This document shows, piece after piece, positions 36,741-47,558 of a stretch of 64,000 nt of DNA. The notes below the pieces were generated by a model. The model saw only the letters and a list, made by a program, of their open reading frames with translations, was not told the origin of the DNA and made no database searches. A program made the translations under genes and the position numbers. The stretch is from Lineus longissimus. Lineage: Eukaryota > Nemertea > Pilidiophora > Heteronemertea > Lineidae. The stretch is taken from positions 21,144,599 to 21,208,598 of the forward strand of contig NC_088309.1 in NCBI RefSeq assembly GCF_910592395.1, in the 5' to 3' direction. The stretch's first letter is position 1, and each line of letters begins with the position of its first letter.

Positions 36741-36875
36741 CAGAAGAACCGCTCTATCAAGGACACTCTAAGGGACTGACAAGTGTTGTCCTAGAGGTGT
36801 CTTGATTAGAGAGGTCACATTTAATTGAAACTACATCTTTGGGACTAAAACTAGTGTTCTTAATAGAGAGGTGTT
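36741..36875. mobile_element. MITE, 'AACCTCTCT' family, copy 2 with an extra right end
   Basis: Left end gaaccgctctatcaaggaca pairs with right end gtgtcttgattagagaggt (to 36818). A second right-end-like sequence, gttcttaatagagaggtgtt, follows near 36855-36873, so this may be two overlapping or partly duplicated insertions. Confidence 0.6.
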
Positions 36876-37125
36876 TGCTGAGGTAGGTTCCTCTGTCAAA
36901 AGTCTCACCGAGGTAGGCCTAGGTTCCAGTTCATCATCACCACCGTCATCAAAAGTTTTAAATTTTTGTCCGCGACATGAAGAAAATGGTAGATCTGTCG
37001 AGGTTATTTGCAAGTCTAGTACATGCAAATACAGCTAAAGGGCCCCACCCTGTATCTTATGTCATTGGCAATATCTATATATCAAAATAATCTATTCATG
37101 CAAAAGGCCTAAAAACATGATCAGA

Positions 37126-37350
37126 CTTAGGCGACAGTGGTGCTATCTAGGGGTAAAAAGTGGAACTGAGAATTTTAGACGAAGATTTCAGTTCTATTTT
37201 CTGCCGCGAGACAGCGTTACTGTCACCTACGCCAATTTCCCTGTGGGCGACAGTAGTGCTTTCTAGCGGTAGAAAGTGGAACTGAGAATTTTAGACGAAG
37301 ATTTCAGTTCCATTTTCTGTCGCGAGACAGCGCCACTGTCGCCTAAGCCA
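37126..37350. mobile_element. Tandem pair of palindromic MITE-like units
   Basis: Two units of about 115-122 bases are joined head to tail. Each starts gcgacagt(g/a)gtgct and ends with its complement agcg(c/t)(c/t)actgtc(g/a)cct, around a shared core gtggaactgagaattttaga. The two copies are nearly identical. Confidence 0.75.
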
Positions 37351-37765
37351 ATTTCATACTTGGGTCCTGTATTTGATTGGTTTTCATGCCTTTGGAAGGT
37401 AATCAGTATCAAACTAAGGGAATTTGATAAAGATAATGACTTGCTTTAGTTGTCAAAACAGGTTCAGAACAGCCACAAGCCATCTTCCCACACGAATGAC
37501 AGTAGATATGATTGTTGGATGGGATCAAATACGGTGGACGAGACTTTCACGAGTGGTAGGCTCAGGGGCTTGTTCACTGTACCCCACTATTGACCTTGTC
37601 AGTTGCTTAATATAGGAGGCCTTCCTTGTACCCTCTGATTAAATATAGATGCAGTCACCGATCTTCAAACCTCTAGATTTAACAACATAAGTATTTTCAA
37701 TTTTTGCCCCCTGGAGAGCAGAATTGGAGTCGAACCGCACTAATTTTTTCTGTCGGCAGCATTTC

Positions 37766-37862
37766 CTGTGCTGATGGATGGATGGATGGATGGAAGGACG
37801 GGCACCATTCGAAAAGCTATTGGACTAGCTCCGCTGACAAAGTAAGCGGAGCTTATAATAAA
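37766..37862 (+). mobile_element. Helitron-like 3' tail: GGAT microsatellite plus terminal hairpin
   Basis: A (ggat)n run is followed by ggacgggcaccattcgaaaa, gctattggact and the hairpin AGCTCCGCT ... AGCGGAGCT (37827-37853), then TATAA. The same tail occurs at 60345-60435. Microsatellite plus 3' hairpin is the layout of pearl-like non-autonomous Helitrons (family knowledge). Confidence 0.5.
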
Positions 37863-37929
37863 TACTTACACCTTCTCATCAGAGTTAGTCGGCAAGACAT
37901 TTTGGAAATGAAACCAAAATAAAATTCAG

Positions 37930-40641
37930 TAACCCTTCATGAATTGTTGTTTTATTGAACCTATTTCGGCTGTACATGGATAGCAAGAAAGAGCTTCAAT
38001 TACGCCCTGTTGTAGATTTTAAATATCACACATTGACACATAATATCAACATGTTACATTTTGTACATAATGATTTGCCTGGATGCTATGACCAATTAAA
38101 GTAAATATGTACATGTAATACTGTAAGCTGCAAGAATTTTGTGCCTCTTCTTTTTATGAATTACTGAATAAACTTCTGAAAAAATGCCAGATTACAGTAC
38201 CTTTTGTTTATTCAGTTTCTAAAATGAAAAAGGGTGTCGGCAATTTTTGATCTTTTTAATCTTTTTTCAACTGGCAAAGTATGCACAAATTAAAACGTCC
38301 ACGAAAATTTTGCAGTTCCTTAAAACATTGAGCGAATGGAAACTAACAAAACAGTGGCTGCCAGTATATGTCTGCTGCCTTTCATAAAATGAGAACATGT
38401 TACAAGCTTAATACTCAAAAGAACAACTACGTGGTAGTCAAAATCAACAGAACAAGCCAAGATTTGTTCAGAATCAAATACAACACATCAATGAGTTTAT
38501 AGATGGAAGACTGAACTTGTTAAACAGGCTCAACGACCACAGCGCAATAAACATGATAAATCCATCTACATCATCAATACCAATTGCCCTCATTAGTCAT
38601 GCAAGTTCCCAAAATCTAAATTTCCCCCAATATTTTTTCACTCTCCGACCACCAAAAATGTTTCTTCAGTTGGGCTTAATGTTGCCTGTAAGCCAAAAGT
38701 TTTTTAATGTCTAGCCTTAGTATGTGTAACATGGTAGTTTGTCATTCCATGCACATCATATGTATTTCTCATCTGTTCATCTGGCGCGATGGGATAACCA
38801 TGCCATAAAATAGATATGGCAACAAATACTCCTACTGATACCTGAATATTGACAACCATTGCATCATTTTTACTAACAAATTATGGCACCGCAATAGGGA
38901 TCAACAGAGCCAGTGTATTTCTTTCAGGACTCTGTAAATCATCACATCACAGCACCATTGACGGCTCAGCATAGATAGTGTTCTGAAGCCATTTTCCTCC
39001 TTCCCCTCCCCCCCCCCCCCCATCTCCCCTACATAATGCAATATCAATATATTAGCAAGAATGAATAAATACTAGACTTTATCAGATCTTGATATTGACC
39101 ATCCCTGTGATCCTTATATAAACCATTCAATACACACGCTTTATTGTGAGTTATTCGATGTAAATGTTAAATACTTATGAGACCATCATCATTTATACGC
39201 GAAACATCTGTTCCTGATATGTACATGCATCACCAATCGATATGTGCATTACTTCAGCTGAATACCACATCTCTCATATAATGCATAACCGGTAACAGCC
39301 AGGACCAACGCAACTGATATATATACAAAACACAGCATGTGATATGGACTTTAAAGTATGTAAACACTTTTGCAAACAACCCATCTTTTTTAAGCTTGAG
39401 GTTAACATGTGAAGATCAATGCCATATGTTTCAAATCAATACACATATCCAGCAAAGAAAAACATTGGCATGACCTCAACGGAAAGACAACGCTGTCTTT
39501 ATAAATGACCGTGCCTTCATCAATAACAAGTGTTAGAAAGCCCCACCATGCGACACAAACAGAGATGCCATAAATGCCAGACTCGACCAATATTGATTTT
39601 TGGCTATCTGCATCTTATAGCGACTCGGCCCAGGACAGAAATGCATCAGTTTCTAATGCAAATGACGAGTATTTAATCGTGCGTGAGAGAGATTGCTTTT
39701 ACGAAGAGATGATTAAACTGATGAGGATGCAGGATAGGCTGTCTGGTGCCAGTGATACTGAGAGTGTACATCTGAAGTATGTTACACAGGGCTGCAACGC
39801 ATAACTGGTATTGCAGATTGGTCAACAAAGTAAATGTGGAATGTATATATGCAACTCAAAACTATTGCTCCTCATTTCAAAATTTTAAAGCCATATGAAG
39901 ATGCCGCCCAGTAAAATAACTGATGGGCACCAAGAATTTCCCCAATTTCTCTTTTCGTGACAAATTTGGTTCGTGAGGTTGTTTCCACTTATGTATTAAC
40001 ACACTACATTCAGTTATAGCTGTGTTGGTCTCCCAACTCAGAATTAAGAGTTTCCTCGGATTCTTATCTTGACCGACTTCTTTCAAATATTCAATATTTA
40101 TCAATTGAAATACATTTGCTCACATATATTTCGCAATGATGAATGAAAAATTCTCTGAGAAAAGATGACTATAGAGTCTCGGAAGAGTTAAATGCATAAT
40201 ATTCAACGAACATGTTCACACAGTCCTCCTCACATCATCCATCATCATGGGCCATAAAACCAGTCTGGATTGCTATTCTGTACCAGCTGGGGCCGATGTT
40301 AACTCACTGTGAATCCACAACAAGTTGTGTCATCTTGGGATCGACACTGGTTGTGAATAGATCACAACGCTGACATGGCTCCAAGACCATGAATTTGTAG
40401 TTGTCATTGGAGACCACAATCTTAGTCAGTCAAGATTACAATTTTCATTAGCCAATGCCTCCTTCTTAGACAGACAAGAACATAATCTCAGTCAGTCAAG
40501 ACCGTCTTCTTAGACAGTCAAGACCACAATCTAAGTCAGTCAAGATCACAATTTTTATCAGTCAAGACCAATTGTTTGTCCGGAAAGACCATTGATATTC
40601 TCTAAGTCTAATCAGCCGAGAACACATTCTCCCATCATGCC
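37930..40641 (-). other. Probable 3' UTR of the membrane-protein gene
   Basis: No coding signal lies downstream of the stop at 40642. Minus-strand AATAAA signals occur at 39140-39145 and at about 37945 (read on + as TTTATT), giving 3' UTRs of about 1.5 or 2.7 kb. A poly-C run is near 39006-39020. The assignment as UTR is inference. Confidence 0.35.
40405..40605. repeat. Tandem repeat in the membrane-protein gene's 3' region
   Basis: The word cttagtcagtcaagaccaca (with variants such as cttagacagtcaagac) recurs about six times at 25-60-base spacing, within 250 bases of the stop codon. Confidence 0.7.
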
Positions 40642-43600
40642 TCAGTCCTCGTACGAGTTAACATGCATCAATCGTCGCTGGTCATATATCTCTTCCTCAC
40701 TTGACTCAGATATGTCCTCTTGCTTGAGCGGCTCGTACTTTTTACCCTTTTTCCATTTCTGGTGAAACATTGGAAGATATCTCGCTTTTGACCTCAACAC
40801 TTCTAAAATAACAAGTTGACACCAATTTAAAACAACAGAAATGAATTTCTGATTGCTGCTTATTTTTTCTATCATCCGCCAAAAGAGTACATGTATATCG
40901 AAAATGAGATATAGCATGTTTAATTTTCAAAAAAGCCTTGTTCTAGAATAATAATTTTTTGTCTGCCACACACAGAAAAAAAACTTTACATGATCATTTG
41001 CAAATTTACCTCTAATTTTCACTTGAGAACTGTTAGTGTTACTGTGGTGCTGGTCTTTTGGTGTAAACCATCCTTCCCTCTTTGTCCTCCACATCTGGGT
41101 GTAGAGCACGGCCACCAGGACGGTACCCACGATTAAACCAAGGCTTAAAATGCCGTACAGCGCATCCTTGGATCTGCAACGAGACAAATAATGGGGGAAC
41201 TTGTCAATCATGGAAATGTCATTTGTTGGCACTGTGGCGGGATGGAGACACTTCAAGAACTGATGAAATTTGCCGCTACCTGCAGCTATAACTGCTTCAA
41301 TGTGTGACAAAATTATCTCTCCTCTGAGGGTAAAACTGGTCATACACAAGGATTGGGAACAGCTTTTACTTGCTACTTGAGAAACATTTCTGTTTATAAC
41401 CAAGATCTGCCATGTGCCAGAATTCCCTTAAGCTGGCAATATCAAATTTTAGATCAACACATTTTACATAGATAATGGTACTCAACAGTTAATCTGGCCA
41501 GTGATTGATCTTTGCAACACCTTCTGGCCACAAGCTGGTCCCGCTGGAACTGATGTTTCCTAATTTGGAATATATTTGAAAGCGCTTGCATTTGATTTCA
41601 AATTCAGCAAATATGAAATGATTTTTTTTTCATTTTTACTCCATGTACTTTTGCCTTGGAGAAAAAAATGATTGACTGCAATCATCTGGGTAGTTTATCA
41701 TACTGAGTGCAAGAAGTCCAGTAAAATCCAATTATCATCATAATGTATTTGTAGATGAATCCCAAGGTGGGCATGCAGGCAAGCAAAGACTGGAGAACCA
41801 TCTCTTGAAAAGTCTCATCACAGAACTAATTGTGATGGATCGCTTTGGAAGAAACGCTGTAGAAAATTGGATTTTGGCAATATGCTCGCAGACACGAATG
41901 CTCTTTATGTATGGGCACTTGAAGTGACTATGAAAGGTTGCTTTGCTGATATAAGCATGGATCCTCGGAGATGGATGATATCAGGGACACTATGATTTTA
42001 CAATTTTCTAGGGCTGTATTTGAGGCGGGTGCAGAGAAACTGACCCCATTATGCCTACTCCATACTTAGTTTGTTCAAAAATTTGAAAATCTGAATAGGA
42101 TTTGGAAGTTTCTAATGAAAAAATACACAATGAATATAAATTTCAACAATGTTGTTGTAGATAATGCATGCCGAAAATAGCACCATGATGCTCTGAAATT
42201 CTGGAAATATCCTCCCTGATGACAAAATGAAAGAAATCGAGCCACTCACATTCCTACTGGACGGACCCCGGACACCTCCATTGTATGGTTTAATCCTGTG
42301 CTTGTTCCATTGGTTGAATTAGACACCACATGAATCATAAAATCCTGAACTCCAACAATTTGATCCCCCATGACAAATGCAATCTCCTCATCATGCAGAA
42401 TACATGTACATTCATATAGGCCTAGCCATATGCTGGATTGAGTGGTATCATTTGGGTAAATGGTTTTCCATAACAATTTGTCTGACATTTGGGACGAATG
42501 ACTTGTTTTGTTTTGCATAAATTGAACAAAACAGGGCCAAGCAAATGCAAGAAAAGGTTTGTTTCTCAACATCCTAAGTGGGTGGTGTTCAGTTTCGATT
42601 ATGACATTGTCAAAATCTATGGTCATTTATTTTCTTGCTCGGTCCCGCTTGTCAGTTATAAAGAATCATTCCAATTACAAGTACCTCAATATTGTTTTAT
42701 GACTTACCTGTCATTCATGATGGTCCTGATGAAAGCAATGTTCACAATGTAGTTGGAATTCCTACCATCTGCTGCACAATCTGTGTCATTGTTGCAATCT
42801 GAGGCATCATCAGCTGCAATCACATCAACTACTGTATCATCAGGTACAACCGCTGCTGGATCAACAGGTTTGGAACTTTTCAAATCCGTCTTACGAGATT
42901 CAACGGAGTTTAGAGGACTCCCTTCTCTCTTACTCGAGTCGTTGGGAATAACTTGATCGCTAGAACTTCCACTGTTCAACGCCATCTTACTATGGGCAAT
43001 CGGAATTGAAGAGGTTTTTGTATCGGAGTTGTAACCACGGCTTCCACTTTTCAGATCCACCTTCCCTGTATCCACGTCTGCAGCTTCATGTGAAACCAAA
43101 TGGGCAGAGGCAGATGTCAGCTGCACGTCTGATGAGGGAGACACATAAGCAGTGCTCGTGTCTGGAGAATTCTCCTTCAAGTCAACATTTTTTAACACCA
43201 CCTTAGAAGGATTGACAATAGGGAGGGGAGACACCGATTTCCCCGATTCAGCCAACTTCACCTCATTATCATTCTCAACACCTTTTGACCCAATGTTAGT
43301 GTCCTCCACAACAGAATCTTGACTAGTTTTGCTTGCAGTCTCTTCTATTGTTTTTATTTCACTTACATCTGCAGCATTAGCAGATGATTCATCAGTATTT
43401 TTCACATCCCCGGTCTCTTTTTCAGAAATTAAAATTTCTCCACTCCTGCTCTTAGCCACTAATTGAACATGTTCAACTTCAGGGTTTGCTTCTTTCTCAA
43501 CACTACTACCCACAGATTTTACTGGCTCACTGGCTCGCTTTCTCTCAGAAACTGATCTTTTGGATCTTGATAAGGTCTGAGAAACCGATCGTTTCAACTG

Positions 43601-44908
43601 CCTCAAGTCTGATGCCCTCTTTACTCTTTTTAACATATCTGCAGTGCCTTTCCCCTGCTTTTTCAATTCCTCCGTAAAAGTCCCTTTGAATGTTAGAACC
43701 TCATCTTTACCTGTACCAGCAGGATGAAAGATATCGTCGTCCTTCAACCCGTAGAATCTCAAGTCATCTTGAGTGAAACCAATAGTTTTTAAGTACTGTA
43801 CACTGTGATGAGACAGTGGAAGCGGATGGGGACGAGCATGGCGTTTTAATCGGCTACCCTTCCCCTTGCTGCGAACAACTTTCTTCAGCTTCCGAAGTTT
43901 TTTAATAAAGGAATGAGTTTTTTTATTTACCTCTCTCGATGGAAGAAAACGGTGAAATAAGTCAGTCATATTGCCTAACCTTTGCATTACAGATTTAAAA
44001 TGTTCTAAAGCATCCTTCATTTGTATAGAATGAGGATGAAGTAATAATTCTTTTGTGTGTAACAACTGTTTGTGGTTTTTATTTCGATGTTTTTCTTTAT
44101 GGTGGCTTCGAATTTGAGCCTTTCTTTTCTGATGACTCTCTGTATTCTTTCTAATTTCATTTTCCAACTCTATGCTGCCTTCTGTACCATCAACATTATC
44201 TAGTGAATTCAATTCATTAAGTAAAGGTGGTATCACTGTGACAATCTCTAAATCATCACCATCTCCAACCACAGTCATGTAAGTATCTCCCACACCCTGA
44301 TCAACGCCGCGGCCATGTTGGAGTCCCTCTTTATTACTATCGCTAGTATCAACGACAGCTGGGCGCCGGGCTCGATCCTGATTGATCTCAGCTACCGTTT
44401 CATCTATTTCATGATAAAGTTCCAACACTTTGTCTCTCTCCATTTCAGCACCTGAGACAGACTTCTCTGGTTTCTGCTGTGATGTAGTTTTCCATCTCTG
44501 AGCATGGCTGTCATCCCTGCGTTTTTCGGGATTAGGTTTCTTTTGATCTATGGCACTTGGAAGAATAGGATGTGACCTCTCATCCTGGAAAGAGACATCA
44601 AAAGACATGTAAGACGAAACTGTGGATTTCACCTCGTGCCCTGTCAGTTCAAAAATGCACATGCACGATGTGCACACTACAGTACAGGACACTGACTTGT
44701 ACAGGTCCATATAAGAAAAATGACCATCAAGAAACAACAACTTACTCATTATTTACAGTAAATATACACACGAAATAGATGTTATTGGAAAGAAGAGAAA
44801 TAGTTTTCATATTACCTGCAAGATTTGATCACTATATGGCACTAAAATCAATAAAATTATCGAAAAACAAATGAGAAAAAATGACAAATTTTCCTTTGAC
44901 AGTGACAT
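40642..44908 (-). CDS. Type I membrane protein with furin-like site cluster and endosomal-sorting tail; family not recognised
   Basis: Exons (minus strand): 44816-44908, 42708-44584, 41010-41173, 40642-40802; all junctions are GT/AG, in frame, 764 residues. A signal peptide is seen at 1-25 (MSLSKENLSFFLICFSIILL...). The lumenal part (about 26-656) is Lys/Ser/Asp-rich and probably disordered, with an N-glycosylation site NMT near 236. Convertase-type sites are RLKR (276-279), RVKR (351-354), QLKR (360-363), RSKR (371-374) and ERKR (378-381). One Cys pair is near the membrane (DCNNDTDC). The helix is about 661-685. The 79-residue tail has YLPM (720-723), YEPL (734-737) and an acidic SESSEEE cluster (743-749). 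This layout resembles TGN38/TGOLN2- and KCT2-type trans-Golgi/endosomal cycling proteins, but I see no homology I can name. The function is unknown; cleavage by furin and TGN-endosome cycling are inference. Confidence 0.85.
44816..44908 (-). CDS. Signal-peptide exon of the membrane-protein gene
   Basis: It encodes 31 residues, ending phase 0 at CAG|GTAATATG. The ATG at 44906-44908 opens directly onto a hydrophobic stretch FFLICFSIILLILV, a good signal peptide. The frame upstream stays open to 45160, but those residues run through a MITE and would bury the signal peptide internally. The downstream ATG is preferred. Confidence 0.8.
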
Positions 44909-45088
44909 GTTGTTACAGAACTGCGCTTGACCTATTCCACTCCTGCCGCAAAGACGTATGTCGCTGAAAGCCGAAGACAAGACATGACCTGCCATCTGTC
45001 GTTTATTGCCCAGGCCGGATATTCCAACAAACTTGAGACCTCGGCCTCCGTGGGGTGGGGCACTTGGCTGCTTCAACTTTCTAAGGGG

Positions 45089-45215
45089 CAGTAGAACCTT
45101 CCTTAGCAGACTCCTCTCTACAAAGGACACCCTCCCTATCAAGGATACTGCACATCTCAATTAGTGTCAGCATTTGTCAGTCCAAAGGGCGTCCTTAAAA
45201 GAGAGGTTGTATTGT
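45089..45215. mobile_element. MITE, 'AACCTCTCT' family, copy 3, upstream of the membrane-protein gene
   Basis: Left end gtagaaccttccttagcaga and right end tccttaaaagagaggttgta are inverted matches, with an internal aggacaccctccctatcaag. It lies 180 bases upstream of the signal-peptide ATG, in the likely 5' UTR/promoter. Confidence 0.65.
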
Positions 45216-45349
45216 GTATCTTCCTACTCTAGACTCCGATGCAGTCCATTTCCTCATCCTGGTCGTCTTTTCTTAAGACGACAGGACAAGGTCAATCCAC
45301 TGCGTCAGGAGTGTATACTACTCAAGATTAAGTTCCGAACAGATATATC

Positions 45350-46298
45350 AAAATACGACATAATTTTATTCAGGCATTTTATGAGTTAATGACAAAGTTA
45401 GAAAAGTCTAAGAATCTAAATTACTAGTGGTACATGAGCAAAGCTCGAATCCAATTCTCTATCACAAATCTCTAAACATAAATCACTATTAAATCAGCTT
45501 CAATTTAAGATCTTATCTGTTCTGACTGCTGACTACCTGAATATATCATTAAAGATGGTAGTGGTACATGTAAGATTTAAACAATGGACCAACAACAATG
45601 AACCAAAAATTAACAGGGCCTTTCCAACCACATATGTATGAAGACATTAAACAGAACAGTCAACATTATATACATAATAATTAATTCAAAAGCACACTCA
45701 ATTTGTACACAATCTGTTCACTTTTTTAACAATTTGTCTTCCAACGTTATTATGACTCGAGCAATAAAAAACTTGCCCATAACTTATAAAATCCTGAAGT
45801 CAAAATCATGACATAAATTTATGCTTCATTAAAGTAAACTAAACGCAAGGGTAGTTGACCCGACTTGGAAAACAGAACGGTGGTTCTCCGCAAAATGTAG
45901 AGTAGCAAAGTAGTTCGGCTGGGTTGTGGTACCCTCGAGGCTAGTGCAATAACTCTGAATTTAACATCAGTACAGGACCAATAGTAATTAGCACTCCTTT
46001 GAATTACACTTATGATTTTCCTACACATACACGTTACAAATTCCAAAATTTAGCAATTTACATTGTTCAATGATTATTTACACTGTAAAGCACAACATAA
46101 CACCCTGAGTTTTGAAGACACACAGTGTCCTGTGCATAATTTGTGAAGCTTCTCTAGTCGAGGACTGGTACGATTACAAATGTCTCAACTAGGAACAACA
46201 AGGACATTCCAGCCTATGAGCCTATGTATCAAATTTTCCTTGATACCATCATCAACATACCAAACCAATCCTCGACTAGTAGCATTACTGTCTCTTGC
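45350..46298 (-). terminator. KDM2 3' UTR with polyadenylation signal
   Basis: A minus-strand AATAAA (read on + as TTTATT at 45365-45370) lies about 930 bases after the KDM2 stop and just before the next gene's 5' flank. The region has no coding signal. The 3' end is inferred from the hexamer and from the close neighbour. Confidence 0.4.
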
Positions 46299-47558
46299 TC
46301 AGAACTTGGGAAACTTCCCCTCCCTCAAAAGGACCTTATCCCCTCCAAATTTGTACCCCTTACCCTTGTTGACATTAGAAAACTTCTGAATTTGAGCTTT
46401 TGTGATCTGACTGCAACCTTTGAACTTAACATTCACCAAATATGTACACCTCTTCAGGTAATCTAGAATATCTGAGGTAAACTTTGTGTTCCCACTTAGG
46501 TTCAGATGGGTGAGACGACGGCAGTTAGGTGGCTTTGTCATTTTATTGATGCCTTCCCCCGTTAGACGCACACAGTAACTTAGGTCTAGGTTGGCAACGA
46601 GTCCCAAGTTACGGGTTATGATTGGGAGGGACTCGTCTGTAATATCAGTTCCGGCTAAACCGAGACTCGTCAACTTTCGTAACCTCGTTGCTGAATCTCT
46701 TATACCTGGGCGACGATTAGCGTTCGGCGTTAGCAACTCCTTGATTGCGCTATCCTTGATACCTTCCGACCAGCTAAAGTCAAGTCGCTCCACGAGGGGA
46801 CAGTCACTGACACAGAGTGCTGATATTGTGCTCCAAGAACATCCGCTAAGATCAATGCTCTTCACATGGGGCAATCTGCTGAGGAGCCAAGAAAGCTGCT
46901 TGCGTGATATGTTTGATTTTGATAAATTCAGATGCATCGGTTGACGCCGCACGATCCCTATGAGATGTGCCTGAGTGATTTTACGCTTACTAACATCAAC
47001 AGTCGACCACAGGTCTCTATTCAAGCACCACCTATCCCAGGTCTTGCACACTCTCAAACAACGGCACAAGTCGCTAGGTGACAAGAACGAGAAGATTCTC
47101 ATCCAGATAGTCCGCTCAAGAATGTGGTTCTTACCATTCTGCATAACAAGGAGTGCCGCTGGGGGTGGGATAGGTGCAGGACGAACAACGAACCGCTCGA
47201 GGACAACTTTGGGAATTTTCTTCAGCGTAAACTGATCATCAGGCTGTGAATATGGTCGCTTTTCATTAGGAGATGGCAGTACAGTTTGGGACTGCGGCAC
47301 AACACCCTGCTCATTGTCATTGTCACTACCGTTAGAAAGAGGTAGGCTATGTCCGTTAGAATTTAAAGGTAATGAGTCATCCAGTGAACTAGTAGCTATT
47401 GCCTCGAGTTTCCTTGTCCGGATTGAGCGTTTTGGAGTCGAATCAAAATCAGAGTTTCTTTCTTCAGGCTTGGGAGTGTTTGAACGTGACCTTTGACCTC
47501 TCCTGGGAGTCAAACATTCTGCTTTTAGTCTGAACGAATCATCACCATCAATTCTGGG
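46299..47558 (-). CDS. KDM2: KDM2 last exon: F-box and leucine-rich repeats
   Basis: It starts phase 0 after tttttcag and encodes 419 residues plus TGA. A basic linker is followed by the F-box ([30 protein letters not shown]) and LRRs such as [47 protein letters not shown] and [15 protein letters not shown]-box proteins bind Skp1; in KDM2B this links to the variant PRC1 complex. The C-terminal Lys/Gly-rich end ([10 protein letters not shown]...) differs from the vertebrate ending. Confidence 0.96.
   Translation of the reverse strand, partial: PRIDGDDSFRLKAECLTPRRGQRSRSNTPKPEERNSDFDSTPKRSIRTRKLEAIATSSLDDSLPLNSNGHSLPLSNGSDNDNEQGVVPQSQTVLPSPNEKRPYSQPDDQFTLKKIPKVVLERFVVRPAPIPPPAALLVMQNGKNHILERTIWMRIFSFLSPSDLCRCLRVCKTWDRWCLNRDLWSTVDVSKRKITQAHLIGIVRRQPMHLNLSKSNISRKQLSWLLSRLPHVKSIDLSGCSWSTISALCVSDCPLVERLDFSWSEGIKDSAIKELLTPNANRRPGIRDSATRLRKLTSLGLAGTDITDESLPIITRNLGLVANLDLSYCVRLTGEGINKMTKPPNCRRLTHLNLSGNTKFTSDILDYLKRCTYLVNVKFKGCSQITKAQIQKFSNVNKGKGYKFGGDKVLLREGKFPKF

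Noticed and set aside
44909-45160. N-terminal extension of the membrane protein upstream of the signal peptide
   Set aside because: It would translate through a MITE and hide the signal peptide; the ATG at 44906-44908 is preferred.
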